Of a stretch of DNA of 21,357 nt, positions 1 through 6,776 are shown piece by piece (the first letter of the stretch is position 1; every line of letters begins with the position of its first letter). The DNA comes from an uncultured Bacilli bacterium. GTDB lineage: Bacteria > Bacillota_I > Bacilli_A > RF39 > UBA660. Where the stretch lies: the NCBI GenBank assembly GCA_947629425.1, contig CANRDR010000006.1:1-21357 (forward strand), read 5' to 3'. A program made the position numbers and the translations under genes. The notes under the pieces were generated by a model. That model made no database searches, was not told the origin of the DNA, and saw only the letters and a program-made list of their open reading frames with translations.

Positions 1-681
1 AGTATATCTAATTATATAAGTTCATATAAAGCATTTTATAATTATTATATAAAAATAGGTAAAATAAATAGTAGCCCTATAGATAAAATAGATACCCCAA
101 AATTAGTAAAAAAATTACCAGTATATTTAACTATAGAAGAAATAGATAATTTATTAAATATTGAAGTTAAAGATGCATTTAGTGCTAGAAATAAATCTAT
201 ATTAGAACTATTATATTCTAGTGGATTAAGAATTAGTGAACTAATTAATTTAGAATTTAAAAATATAGATTTAAATGATTGTATTATTAGAGTAATGGGG
301 AAGGGGAGTAAAGAAAGAATAGTACCTATTAGTGATGTTGCAATTAAATATTTAAAAATATATGTAAAAGATTATAGGAAAGATTTGGTAAAAAATGAAC
401 AAAATAACTATTTATATTTAAATAATCATGGTAAAAAAATGACAAGACAAGGTGTATTTAAGATGATTAAAAAAATAACTTTAGAAAAAGGTATAAAAAA
501 AGATGTTTCGCCTCATACTTTAAGACATTCTATTGCAACTCATATGCTTGAAAATGGTGCTGATTTAAGAATAATACAAGAGTTTTTAGGACATAGTGAT
601 ATTAGTACAACACAAATATATACTCATTTAACTAATACTAAATTAAAAAATGATTTTATGGAATATTTTCCCAGAAATTAA
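1..681 (+). CDS. Xer-type tyrosine recombinase, 5' end outside window
   Basis: Site-specific tyrosine recombinase of the XerC/XerD type, which in bacteria resolves chromosome dimers or integrates mobile DNA. The frame is open from base 1, so the 227 residues seen are the C-terminal part and the true start is upstream; the ATG at 295 is internal. In window numbering the catalytic set is visible: R77 in SSGLRISEL, the Lys-rich beta-hairpin GKGSKER (100-106), H172 and R175 in PHTLRHSIATHM, H198 in LGHSDISTTQ, and the nucleophile Y207 in IYTHL. All catalytic motifs are intact, so the visible part looks functional. XerC, XerD and phage/ICE integrases cannot be separated without the N-terminus. The residues before R77 include the end of the SAM-like core-binding domain. 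It ends in TAA and shares a bidirectional terminator with the convergent peptide gene. Confidence 0.88.
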   Translation, partial: SISNYISSYKAFYNYYIKIGKINSSPIDKIDTPKLVKKLPVYLTIEEIDNLLNIEVKDAFSARNKSILELLYSSGLRISELINLEFKNIDLNDCIIRVMGKGSKERIVPISDVAIKYLKIYVKDYRKDLVKNEQNNYLYLNNHGKKMTRQGVFKMIKKITLEKGIKKDVSPHTLRHSIATHMLENGADLRIIQEFLGHSDISTTQIYTHLTNTKLKNDFMEYFPRN

Positions 682-722
682 AAAAGACTTTATAAAATTA
701 AGTTAATTATAGAGTCTTTTTT
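681..722. terminator. Bidirectional intrinsic terminator between recombinase and 47-aa peptide gene
   Basis: AAAAAGACT (681-689) pairs perfectly with AGTCTTTTT (713-721). There is a T run on the right for the plus strand and an A run on the left that becomes the U run for the minus strand. It lies between the convergent stops at 681 and 729. Confidence 0.75.
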
Positions 723-728
723 ATTTAA

Positions 729-872
729 TTATCTAGCGTTTGCACTAGATCTTGAATTTCTAGCAGAGTTTTTAGAATTTCTTGCATTTGATTGATTTTG
801 AGAGTTTCTTGCTTGTTTTGAATTCTTATTATTTGCTCTACTATTTGTTCTTTCGTTATTTTTATTGTTCAT
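729..872 (-). CDS. 47-aa basic, Asn/Ser/Arg/Ala-rich low-complexity peptide
   Basis: A short gene of 47 codons, not assigned to a family. The ATG at 872 has a strong Shine-Dalgarno, GGGAGGT (879-885), and the stop is followed by a good terminator, so it is probably expressed. The peptide starts MNNKNNERTNSRANN and carries the tetrapeptide ARNS three times (residues 21-24, 30-33, 37-40). I count 15 Asn, 9 Ser, 7 Arg and 4 Lys against one Glu, and no hydrophobic residue beyond Met1 and alanines. It is therefore strongly basic and unlikely to fold on its own. Composition suggests nucleic-acid binding, or a role like that of the small Asn/Gln-rich spore proteins of Firmicutes, but I see no diagnostic motif for either. 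Function is unknown. Confidence 0.7.
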   Translation of the reverse strand: MNNKNNERTNSRANNKNSKQARNSQNQSNARNSKNSARNSRSSANAR

Positions 873-975
873 AACTTTACCTCCCACTATTATTATGGTG
901 TAATTTATACTATTTATTATGGAAAATATTGGTTTTATAAATAAAAATATTACATATATTTAATTAGTGATATAT

Positions 976-1731
976 ATGAATAATTTTTTGTATTCTTTTT
1001 TAATAACTACTATAGCAGGTTTATCTACTTTAATAGGTGTTATATTTATATTTATAAAAGTTAAAAATATAAATAGATTTTTAAGTATTAGTTTAAGTTT
1101 TTCTAGTATAGTTATGATACTTATTAGTATATTTGATTTAATACCAGATTCTTTCTTTTATTTATTTTTAAAATATAAATTTTTAGGTATAATTATTTCG
1201 TTTATTAGTTTTATTATAGGTATAATTTTAATTAAATTTTCTAATAAAATACTTAAAAAGTTAGAAGAGAAGGGGAGTAGTTTATATAAATTAGGGATAA
1301 TTAGTGCAATAGTATTAATGCTTCATAATATACCAGAAGGTATAATAACTTTCCTTACTAGTGGCACGGATAAGAGATTAGGAATAAAAATAGCAATTGC
1401 AATTATTTTACATAATATTCCAGAAGGAATTTGTATTGCAGTTCCAATTTACTACTCTACCCACTCTGTTAGTAGGGCAGTTAGAAGTACTTTAATAAGT
1501 GGTTTATCAGAACCATTTGGAGCATTACTTGCATATTTATTCTTATATAAATATATAACAACTGATATATTATCAATAATATTAATTATAGTTGCTGGAA
1601 TTATGATTAGTTTAGCTATAAACGAGATTTTAAAAGAATCTTTAAAATATAGTGATAAACATAATAAATATATTTATACAGGATTTTTAATAGGAATAAT
1701 ATTCTTTATAATAAGTATGATATTTACATAA
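976..1731 (+). CDS. zupT: ZIP-family metal transporter, ZupT-like
   Basis: Integral membrane importer of divalent metals (zinc, iron, manganese) of the ZIP family, closest in pattern to ZupT. The two metal-binding helix motifs are both present as HNIPEG, at residues 117-122 (helix IV) and 136-141 (helix V). The second is followed by the GISGLAEP-like turn seen here as ISGLSEPFGA. About eight hydrophobic helices span the 251 residues, the usual ZupT size. I place the start at ATG 976, which follows AGTGAT (966-971). A GTG at 967 in the same frame would put that ribosome-binding site inside the gene. It stands alone on the plus strand, and no clear terminator is seen after it. Metal specificity cannot be read from sequence. 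Confidence 0.87.
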   Translation: MNNFLYSFLITTIAGLSTLIGVIFIFIKVKNINRFLSISLSFSSIVMILISIFDLIPDSFFYLFLKYKFLGIIISFISFIIGIILIKFSNKILKKLEEKGSSLYKLGIISAIVLMLHNIPEGIITFLTSGTDKRLGIKIAIAIILHNIPEGICIAVPIYYSTHSVSRAVRSTLISGLSEPFGALLAYLFLYKYITTDILSIILIIVAGIMISLAINEILKESLKYSDKHNKYIYTGFLIGIIFFIISMIFT

Positions 1732-1844
1732 AGTTAATGGATTAATAAAATAGGATTAATATAAGTTTATATAATAATGAATAGAAGGTATCTTAATAAG
1801 ATATTAAAAAATAGAGTTATTTATTGATTAAAAAATTTATATAT

Positions 1845-1903
1845 AAAAAAATGATTAAATTAAGATTAAGAAAACTAATAAACACCTAATAATCTTTTTA
1901 ATC
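1845..1903 (-). terminator. Minus-strand intrinsic terminator with no annotated upstream gene
   Basis: Read on the minus strand, the arm at 1903-1890 (GATTAAAAAGATTA) pairs with the arm at 1868-1853, apart from a two-base bulge. Seven T follow (plus-strand A run 1845-1851). The HTH gene has its own terminator 280 bp upstream, so this one implies a separate short transcript. Confidence 0.55.
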
Positions 1904-1948
1904 AAAACATAGAAGTTAACATAATATATATTATAGGAAGTTGCATAG

Positions 1949-1978
1949 TTAACATAAAAAGTTGAATAATTTATCCAT
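1949..1978 (-). CDS. Possible 9-codon mini-ORF or leader peptide
   Basis: ATG at 1978 follows a good Shine-Dalgarno, AAGGTGAT (1988-1995), with a 9-base spacer, as seen in front of real genes here. It encodes MDKLFNFLC and then TAA. About 45 bp beyond the stop comes the terminator at 1845-1903. It could be a leader peptide, a small RNA with an incidental ORF, or the decayed start of a lost gene. No convincing promoter was identified because the upstream sequence is almost pure A/T. Confidence 0.25.
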   Translation of the reverse strand: MDKLFNFLC

Positions 1979-2179
1979 TTTAGTTATATCACCTTTATAT
2001 TTATTCTATGTATTACTACATTAATATATTAAATATTTCTAAACTTATTTTAAATTTAATTAATTACTATTTTTAATACATTTATATAATATTTTTATAA
2101 TTAATATATAATATTATTTTATTTTAGTAAAAAATATAAATATAATCATTATATAATATAAGTATTTATTATAAATAAA

Positions 2180-2218
2180 TCCCCCTTCCACTCTATTAAA
2201 TTAAATGGATAGGGGGAG
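2180..2218 (-). terminator. G/C-rich terminator of the HTH regulator gene
   Basis: The minus-strand hairpin CTCCCCCTATCCA...TGGAAGGGGG has a single unpaired base in the stem and is the strongest G/C hairpin in the window. It starts about 10 bases after the stop at 2228 and is followed by an A/T-rich tract rich in T. Confidence 0.7.
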
Positions 2219-2227
2219 TGTATTCTT

Positions 2228-2989
2228 TTAAACTCTACGTGATTCTATTTCAGCAATTTTTTCAAATACTTCTGCAGCATTAGATACATTTACTTCATTA
2301 TAACCGAGTTCTCTTAATGCTTGTATTTTAACTGTATTTAATTGTTGTGTTCTAGAAAGTTTTTCTTCATTTCTTTCTTCAATTTCTTTTACAAATCTAT
2401 CACGTGATGCAATAACTTTACTTTTAGATGGTACTCCACTATTATATAAACTAAATGCTGAATGAATTATTCCTTCAAACATAAATTGTTTATCTTCATT
2501 AAATGCAAATACGTTTGGTTTAGTAAATCCTGCAGCCTTACTTACATAACCTAATAAATATTTAAATTCTGGAATATTATCTACTGATTGTAATAAATGA
2601 TATAAATATTCTATTGTTGCATAATTTTCATCGCTTTCTTCTTCTAATAATTTTTCTTTAAGTAAGAATATAAAGTCAGATAAAAGTGTTGTTTTTTCTT
2701 GATTTAACCCTTTAGAATCTATAATATCTCTATTTGGTTTATTACTTATTAATCTTTCTTCTACTTTTTCTAAATATTCTGTATTAATTTTTATTTTAGA
2801 TATAGATTCATCATCTGCATCACTTATATCTAATAGTTTTAGCAATAATATTTTCTTTTCCTTAGGCCATTTATTAATACTATCTAGTTCTAAATAATTA
2901 TATACCATTTGTCTTGATACTCCTAAATATTTAGCTAGTTTTACTTTTGATATTCCTAAATCATTTAATAATTCTTTTAATTTTTCCAT
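2228..2989 (-). CDS. HTH (XRE/Cro-like) transcriptional regulator with unknown C-terminal domain
   Basis: A 253-aa DNA-binding protein. Residues 1-50 form an XRE-type helix-turn-helix: LGISKVKLAKYLGVSRQMVY has the two-helix pattern with the conserved Q-x-x-(V/I)-x-x-(Y/W) spacing. The remaining 200 residues are mainly helical and charged, with no family I recognise; a ligand-binding or oligomerisation role is inference. The start at 2989 follows AGAGTG. The gene has its own sigma-A-type promoter (3031-3060) and its own terminator, so it is monocistronic and independent of mnmA upstream. No target operator is evident from its own promoter. Confidence 0.75.
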   Translation of the reverse strand: MEKLKELLNDLGISKVKLAKYLGVSRQMVYNYLELDSINKWPKEKKILLLKLLDISDADDESISKIKINTEYLEKVEERLISNKPNRDIIDSKGLNQEKTTLLSDFIFLLKEKLLEEESDENYATIEYLYHLLQSVDNIPEFKYLLGYVSKAAGFTKPNVFAFNEDKQFMFEGIIHSAFSLYNSGVPSKSKVIASRDRFVKEIEERNEEKLSRTQQLNTVKIQALRELGYNEVNVSNAAEVFEKIAEIESRRV

Positions 2990-3030
2990 AATACACTCTA
3001 CTCTCTTTTTTATTTTTTATTTACATATTA

Positions 3031-3060
3031 ATTGTATCTTGTTTTTAAACATTTTGTCAA
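3031..3060 (-). promoter_or_regulatory. Sigma-A-type promoter of the HTH regulator gene
   Basis: On the minus strand, a consensus -35 TTGACA (3060-3055) and -10 TACAAT (3036-3031) are separated by 18 bases. The predicted leader is about 35 nt to ATG 2989. Confidence 0.75.
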
Positions 3061-3078
3061 GTAAAAGTAAAGAAATAT

Positions 3079-3123
3079 AAAAAAATGATATTTTATTATA
3101 AATACCATAATTTTTTATCATTT
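3079..3123 (-). terminator. Terminator overlapping the end of mnmA
   Basis: On the minus strand AAATGATA (3123-3116) pairs with TATCATTT (3090-3083), with inner ATTAT/ATAAT pairs, and a T run follows. The 5' arm lies inside the last codons of mnmA. It separates mnmA from the HTH promoter. Confidence 0.5.
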
Positions 3124-4202
3124 TTTCTAACTTCTTTTATAATACCACTACCTAAACATTCAGTTCCTAAATAAAATACACATGCTTGTCCAGGCGTTAC
3201 AGAAGATACTTTTTCTGGATATCTTACTAATATTTCATCATTTTCTAAATATTCTAAAGATACTTCATAATCAGGACCTCTATATCTAAATTTAGCAGTA
3301 CAAAATGCTGGGTGTTTGCTAGAAATAAAGTTTATATTATCTACTATACAAGAATCACTATATAAATATTCATTATCATCTTTAAAAGCAACATAAAGTA
3401 TATTTTTTTCTACATTTTTACCAACTACATAATGTCTATCTAAATTACCACTTACACCTACATTTCTTCTTTGACCTATAGTATAATTCATAAGACCGTT
3501 ATGTGTACCTATAACTTCATTAGTTTCTATATTAACTATATCACCAGGATTTGGTTTTAAATAATTTTGAATGAATTTTTGATAATTTCTTTCACCTATG
3601 AAACAAATACCTGTAGAATCTTTCTTTTTTGCAGTAACTAATCCTAAATCACTAGCAATTTTTCTTACTTCATCTTTAGTTAAATCACCTAAAGGAAATA
3701 ATACGTTTTTTAAATGTTCTAAACTAACTTGTGCTAAAAAATATGTTTGATCTTTATTTAAATCTTTAGCCCTACATAATCTATTTCCAACTATTTTAGC
3801 ATAATGTCCAGTTGCAACATAATCAGCACCTAATCTTTTAGCCTCTTTTATAAATAAATCAAATTTAATATATTTATTACACATTAAATCAGGATTAGGA
3901 GTTCTACCTTTTTTAAGTTCTTCTAAAAAGTAAGTAAATACATTATCCCAATATTCTTTTATAAAATCTATTCTATGTAATTTTATATCTAATTTTTTAC
4001 ATACTTCTAATGCATCATTATAATCTTGTTCTTGAGGGCATATATCGTTATTTAAATCAGGATTACCATTTATATCATTATTAACTAAACTATCCCAATT
4101 TCTCATAAATAAACCAATTACTTCATATCCTTCTTTTTTAAGTAAATATGCTGCAACTGAAGAATCTACTCCCCCACTCATTCCTACTACAACTTTAGTC
4201 AT
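3096..4202 (-). CDS. mnmA: tRNA-specific 2-thiouridylase MnmA
   Basis: Cytoplasmic enzyme that makes 2-thiouridine at U34 of the Lys, Glu and Gln tRNAs, taking sulfur from a persulfide relay and ATP. At 368 aa it has the full family length. The ATP PP-loop SGGVDSS is at residues 9-15. The two catalytic cysteines are C108 (NPDLMCNKYIKF) and C200 (STGICFIGERNYQKF). The TGHYAKI and IGQRRNVGVSG segments are also typical. The start at 4202 follows GGTGG. It begins 28 bp after the stop of the SpoIIM-like gene, so the two are probably cotranscribed. No truncation or missing key residue. Confidence 0.97.
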   Translation of the reverse strand: MTKVVVGMSGGVDSSVAAYLLKKEGYEVIGLFMRNWDSLVNNDINGNPDLNNDICPQEQDYNDALEVCKKLDIKLHRIDFIKEYWDNVFTYFLEELKKGRTPNPDLMCNKYIKFDLFIKEAKRLGADYVATGHYAKIVGNRLCRAKDLNKDQTYFLAQVSLEHLKNVLFPLGDLTKDEVRKIASDLGLVTAKKKDSTGICFIGERNYQKFIQNYLKPNPGDIVNIETNEVIGTHNGLMNYTIGQRRNVGVSGNLDRHYVVGKNVEKNILYVAFKDDNEYLYSDSCIVDNINFISSKHPAFCTAKFRYRGPDYEVSLEYLENDEILVRYPEKVSSVTPGQACVFYLGTECLGSGIIKEVRKNDKKLWYL

Positions 4203-4230
4203 AAATAACCACCAAATTGATTATACTAAA

Positions 4231-4824
4231 TTATATTAAAAAAATAAATAGATCAATTAGTTTAGGTGTTACATATATATTTATTAAATTATATATAGTT
4301 ATTATTATAAGACTAGCAAGTAATTTTGTAATTATTCTAGAATATAATAAATATATACTATTATTATTTTTATCCTTTAATGATAAAGTAATATTTTTTA
4401 TAAATTTATATATATTTATAATTAAATAAATTAATAATAAAATATATACTAATTTAGTAATACTAAAATAGATTATTCCAAATAATAATCCTTTTAACAA
4501 TTTTTTTCTTAATAATACTCCTAATATTAAACCTATACTTATATTTTCTATAGAAAGTACTAATATTGGTAAAAATGAACCAATTATAGTAAAAGATAAT
4601 AAAGTAATACTTACAAATATAATTATAGGATATAATAAATTACTTAATATATTTTGATTAAAATTATTTACATGATTAATAAAGTAATCATATATATTAT
4701 TTATTAAATCTTTATCTAATCCAGTAGATACTATTATACCTAATGTAATACTTATTGATATTACTAATAGAACTATATTATATAACTTACTATATTTCTT
4801 ATAACTACTCTTAATATATTGCAT
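4231..4824 (-). CDS. SpoIIM-like integral membrane protein
   Basis: A 197-aa protein with about five hydrophobic helices after a short basic N-terminus. Its layout is that of the SpoIIM family: an N-terminal helix, a polar external loop of about 35 residues (roughly 35-60), then paired helices with a glycine-rich turn at ENISIGLILGVLLRKKLLKG. In B. subtilis SpoIIM is part of the engulfment complex, but homologues occur in many non-sporulating Firmicutes. Similarity here is by topology and scattered residues, and the conserved Pro-Gln-Asn of the Bacillus protein is not seen. It is therefore possibly a diverged SpoIIM and otherwise an unassigned membrane protein. The RBS is AGGTGAT. It is divergent from the DUF4044-like gene and upstream of mnmA. 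Confidence 0.5.
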   Translation of the reverse strand: MQYIKSSYKKYSKLYNIVLLVISISITLGIIVSTGLDKDLINNIYDYFINHVNNFNQNILSNLLYPIIIFVSITLLSFTIIGSFLPILVLSIENISIGLILGVLLRKKLLKGLLFGIIYFSITKLVYILLLIYLIINIYKFIKNITLSLKDKNNNSIYLLYSRIITKLLASLIIITIYNLINIYVTPKLIDLFIFLI

Positions 4825-4853
4825 ATTATCACCTAATTAATATTATTTAATAC

Positions 4854-4882
4854 TTTATTTATTATTCATAATTTAGTATAAT
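4854..4882 (+). promoter_or_regulatory. Candidate promoter of the DUF4044-like gene
   Basis: A perfect -10 TATAAT (4877-4882) lies 20 bases before ATG 4903. The -35 at the right distance (4854-4859, TTTATT) is weak. Confidence 0.4.
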
Positions 4883-4902
4883 TATTTTGTTGAGGTGATA
4901 AT

Positions 4903-5019
4903 ATGTCTAAGAATAAAAAGAAAAGTACTAATTTAGCAGCTAAAATTCTAGTATGGGTTATGCTTATTGCTATGATAGGAAGTATAATTGCTAGTTTTGC
5001 TATATATTTAATAAATTAA
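4903..5019 (+). CDS. 38-aa single-pass membrane peptide, DUF4044-like
   Basis: A very short gene with a strong Shine-Dalgarno (GAGGTGAT, 4893-4900), a TATAAT box upstream and terminators downstream. The product is MSKNKKKSTNLAAKI followed by one hydrophobic helix of about 22 residues ending in YLIN. The layout, a Lys-rich head and then a V-W-(L/V)-M-type helix, matches the small DUF4044 proteins of Firmicutes, whose function is unknown. Topology is probably N-in. The family assignment rests on pattern and length only. Confidence 0.7.
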   Translation: MSKNKKKSTNLAAKILVWVMLIAMIGSIIASFAIYLIN

Positions 5020-5040
5020 AAAAACATCAATTAGATGTTT
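5018..5040 (-). terminator. Terminator for the minus-strand 314-aa gene
   Basis: On the minus strand AAACATC (5040-5034) pairs with GATGTTT (5028-5022), with a 5-base loop and a run of T. It is one half of a back-to-back terminator pair. Confidence 0.6.
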
Positions 5041-5047
5041 ATAAACT

Positions 5048-5068
5048 AAAGCATTATTTTGCTTTTTT
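5048..5068 (+). terminator. Terminator for the plus-strand DUF4044-like gene
   Basis: AAAGCA (5048-5053) pairs with TGCTTT (5060-5065) and a T run to 5068 follows. It overlaps the stop codon of the opposing 314-aa gene. Confidence 0.55.
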
Positions 5069-6011
5069 ATTTTAATAATAATTTTTTAATATTGCTTGCT
5101 ATTTCTGCATCTTTATCGTTTATGATAGCATTTATAGTACTTTTTTCTATATCATTAAATTTAATTAAATCTTCTTTAATATTTTTTAATAAGTTTAATG
5201 TAGTATCAGTATTATCATTAATATCTTTATTTTTTATAAATCGAGATAATTTTAAAGAATTTTCCTTTAAAGTTTCAAGTGAAGAATTTATTGATTGAAT
5301 ATTTAAATTTAAATCAGACATATCATATAAATTATTATATTTTTCATTTATTTTCTCTATAATTTTTTGCATTTCAGTGTACCATGTTGTTAATTGTTCT
5401 TCACTCGGTAAACTATTTGGATTAATAAATAAACTATTTAAAATAATTTTATATTTACCATAACAATTTACTATATAATAATTGCTATCATGAACTATAA
5501 ATTTAATTGGCTCATCTTTTAATTCCATCTTTTCATAATATGAAGCAAAAAAATTTTTTGGAAAAGGTGTATTAATTGAAAAATCATTAATACTTAAATT
5601 TTCAATTAATTCTATTTCATCAATGTTTAATGATTTTATTTTTTCTAATAATTCTAATATATTATTTATTTCATTTTCATGTTCTTTTATATAATTAAAT
5701 GCTAAATTTAGATGTTTATAGTATTCATACATATCATATATATCTGGAACAAATGTTGAAAAATTAGAATATACTTTTATAATATTTATAATATTTTTAT
5801 GTTCCTTATTAAACTTTCTTATTTTATAAGGAATAATATTTTTTTCTTTATTAATAGAATCTATAAGTTCTTTACTTCCAGATATAGTTCCATAATAAGT
5901 TGAAGTTAAACTTTTTAAATCTTTAATAAATTTATTAAATTCTTCTTCAGTGCATTCATATACTATATGTGCTAATACAATTAAATTATCTACATTTTCT
6001 ATAATTTCCAT
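5067..6011 (-). CDS. Unknown 314-aa soluble protein with helical coiled-coil segments
   Basis: Not recognised. There is no signal peptide or membrane segment, so it is probably cytoplasmic. It is rich in Lys, Glu, Asn and Ile, with long predicted helices near residues 95-130 and 215-300. A short aromatic-rich stretch in the middle (about 170-190, with FIVHDSNYYIVNCYGKYKII) could be a small beta segment. The start at 6011 follows AAGGGAG. It lies 39 bp after yqeY with a terminator between, so expression depends on readthrough or an unseen promoter. Length and composition would fit a phage-like or accessory protein, but nothing around it supports that. Confidence 0.65.
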   Translation of the reverse strand: MEIIENVDNLIVLAHIVYECTEEEFNKFIKDLKSLTSTYYGTISGSKELIDSINKEKNIIPYKIRKFNKEHKNIINIIKVYSNFSTFVPDIYDMYEYYKHLNLAFNYIKEHENEINNILELLEKIKSLNIDEIELIENLSINDFSINTPFPKNFFASYYEKMELKDEPIKFIVHDSNYYIVNCYGKYKIILNSLFINPNSLPSEEQLTTWYTEMQKIIEKINEKYNNLYDMSDLNLNIQSINSSLETLKENSLKLSRFIKNKDINDNTDTTLNLLKNIKEDLIKFNDIEKSTINAIINDKDAEIASNIKKLLLK

Positions 6012-6025
6012 TTTAAAACTCCCTT

Positions 6026-6050
6026 AATTAAAAACCTCTAAAATAGAGGT
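6026..6050 (-). terminator. Terminator after yqeY
   Basis: On the minus strand ACCTCT (6050-6045) pairs with AGAGGT (6039-6034), followed by a T-rich tract. It directly abuts the yqeY stop codon. Confidence 0.65.
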
Positions 6051-6488
6051 CTAACTTAATCTTTCTTTAACAATCTTGCTAACTAAAGACATATCAGCAC
6101 GGGCGCCTACTATACTAGATATTTCTTTAATAGTTTTACCCATATCTTTAATACTACTTGGTTTTAACTTTTCAAATACATCATCTATTATTTTATTTAA
6201 TTCATCATCAGTTAAATCAGCAGGTAAATATGTATTTAATATATCTATTTCTTTTTTTAAATCATTTGCAAGATCTAATCTATTATATTTTTCATACTCT
6301 TCTAAAGAAGATGTACGTATTTTGATTTGTTTTTTAATAACTAAAATAATTTCATCATCAGTTAAATCTTTATTTTTATTTATTTTTTCAGTTTGTATTG
6401 CACTTTTAAGCATTCTTAATACAGAAGTCTTAAACTTATCTTGTTCTTTCATTGATTTAACTAAATCTTCTTTTATTTTATCATTCAT
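6051..6488 (-). CDS. yqeY: GatB/YqeY domain protein
   Basis: A 145-aa protein of the YqeY family, which is homologous to the tRNA-binding tail domain of GatB (Asp/Glu-tRNA amidotransferase). The exact role of the free-standing form is not settled. The whole protein is helical and shows the family pattern: an N-terminal KEDLVKSMKEQDKFKTSVLRM, the LPADLTDDEL segment, and a C-terminal GARADMSLVSKIVKERL. Length is normal. It starts 13 bp after the stop of rpsU, the same order as in B. subtilis, and shares the rpsU promoter. The stop codon is TAG. Confidence 0.93.
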   Translation of the reverse strand: MNDKIKEDLVKSMKEQDKFKTSVLRMLKSAIQTEKINKNKDLTDDEIILVIKKQIKIRTSSLEEYEKYNRLDLANDLKKEIDILNTYLPADLTDDELNKIIDDVFEKLKPSSIKDMGKTIKEISSIVGARADMSLVSKIVKERLS

Positions 6489-6501
6489 ATTTTAGCCTCT
6501 T

Positions 6502-6690
6502 TTATATATTTTTTCTTCTTTTTCTAGAATTTTTAATCATTTCTTTTTTAGCTTCACGTTTTACTACACCAGGTTTTTTAAATTCTTTATGTTTTTTTAA
6601 TTCAGAAGGGACTCCACTTTTAGCAACTTTAACTTTCCATCTTTTTAAAGCATTATCAACATTTCCATCTCTTACTTCTACTCTAGTCAT
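6502..6690 (-). CDS. rpsU: Small ribosomal subunit protein bS21
   Basis: A 62-aa ribosomal protein of the 30S platform, close to the anti-Shine-Dalgarno end of 16S rRNA. The family pattern is clear: VEVRDGNVDNALKRWKVKV, then SGVPSELKKHKEFKKP, then a very basic tail ending RKRRKNI. I place the start at ATG 6690 because it is preceded by AAAGGAGG (6708-6701). The 20 extra codons upstream are not conserved and would include the Shine-Dalgarno and the -10 box. It is the first gene of the rpsU-yqeY operon, with a near-consensus promoter and a leader of about 25 nt. Confidence 0.96.
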   Translation of the reverse strand: MTRVEVRDGNVDNALKRWKVKVAKSGVPSELKKHKEFKKPGVVKREAKKEMIKNSRKRRKNI

Positions 6691-6721
6691 CAGTTTATCC
6701 CTCCTTTCGTTTTCTTTAAAT

Positions 6722-6750
6722 ATTATATCAAGAAAAAATAGGCGTTTCAA
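6722..6750 (-). promoter_or_regulatory. Strong promoter of rpsU-yqeY
   Basis: On the minus strand, a -35 TTGAAA (6750-6745) and a perfect -10 TATAAT (6727-6722) are separated by exactly 17 bases. It is one of the best sigma-A-type promoters in the window. Confidence 0.8.
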
Positions 6751-6776
6751 CTATTTTTCGACAAATTTTCTATTTT

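Larger units (their letters stand above)
1732..2227. other. 496-bp AT-rich gap without a normal gene
   Basis: No ORF of useful size on either strand. It holds the terminator of the HTH gene (2180-2218), a second minus-strand terminator (1845-1903) that no annotated gene uses, and an SD-preceded 9-codon ORF (1949-1978). There are also two direct copies of AGTTAACAT (1914-1922 and 1947-1955), and a short palindrome TATCTTAATAAGATA near 1790 with no T run. The rest is A/T-rich filler. Confidence 0.6.

Noticed and set aside
1780..1810. Palindrome TATCTTAATAAGATA after the metal transporter gene as its terminator
   Set aside because: It has no room for a loop of usual size, and the bases after it are A-rich, not T-rich, on the plus strand.
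4217..4429. 70-aa hydrophobic ORF on the plus strand
   Set aside because: It lies antisense to the SpoIIM-like gene, has no ribosome-binding site, and owes its hydrophobic look to A/T-rich codons read backwards.
6076..6495. 139-aa ORF on the plus strand
   Set aside because: It is the exact shadow of yqeY, which matches a known family in the other direction.
6691..6750. N-terminal extension of bS21 by 20 codons
   Set aside because: It would contain the Shine-Dalgarno and the -10 box, and bS21 proteins are about 60 residues long.
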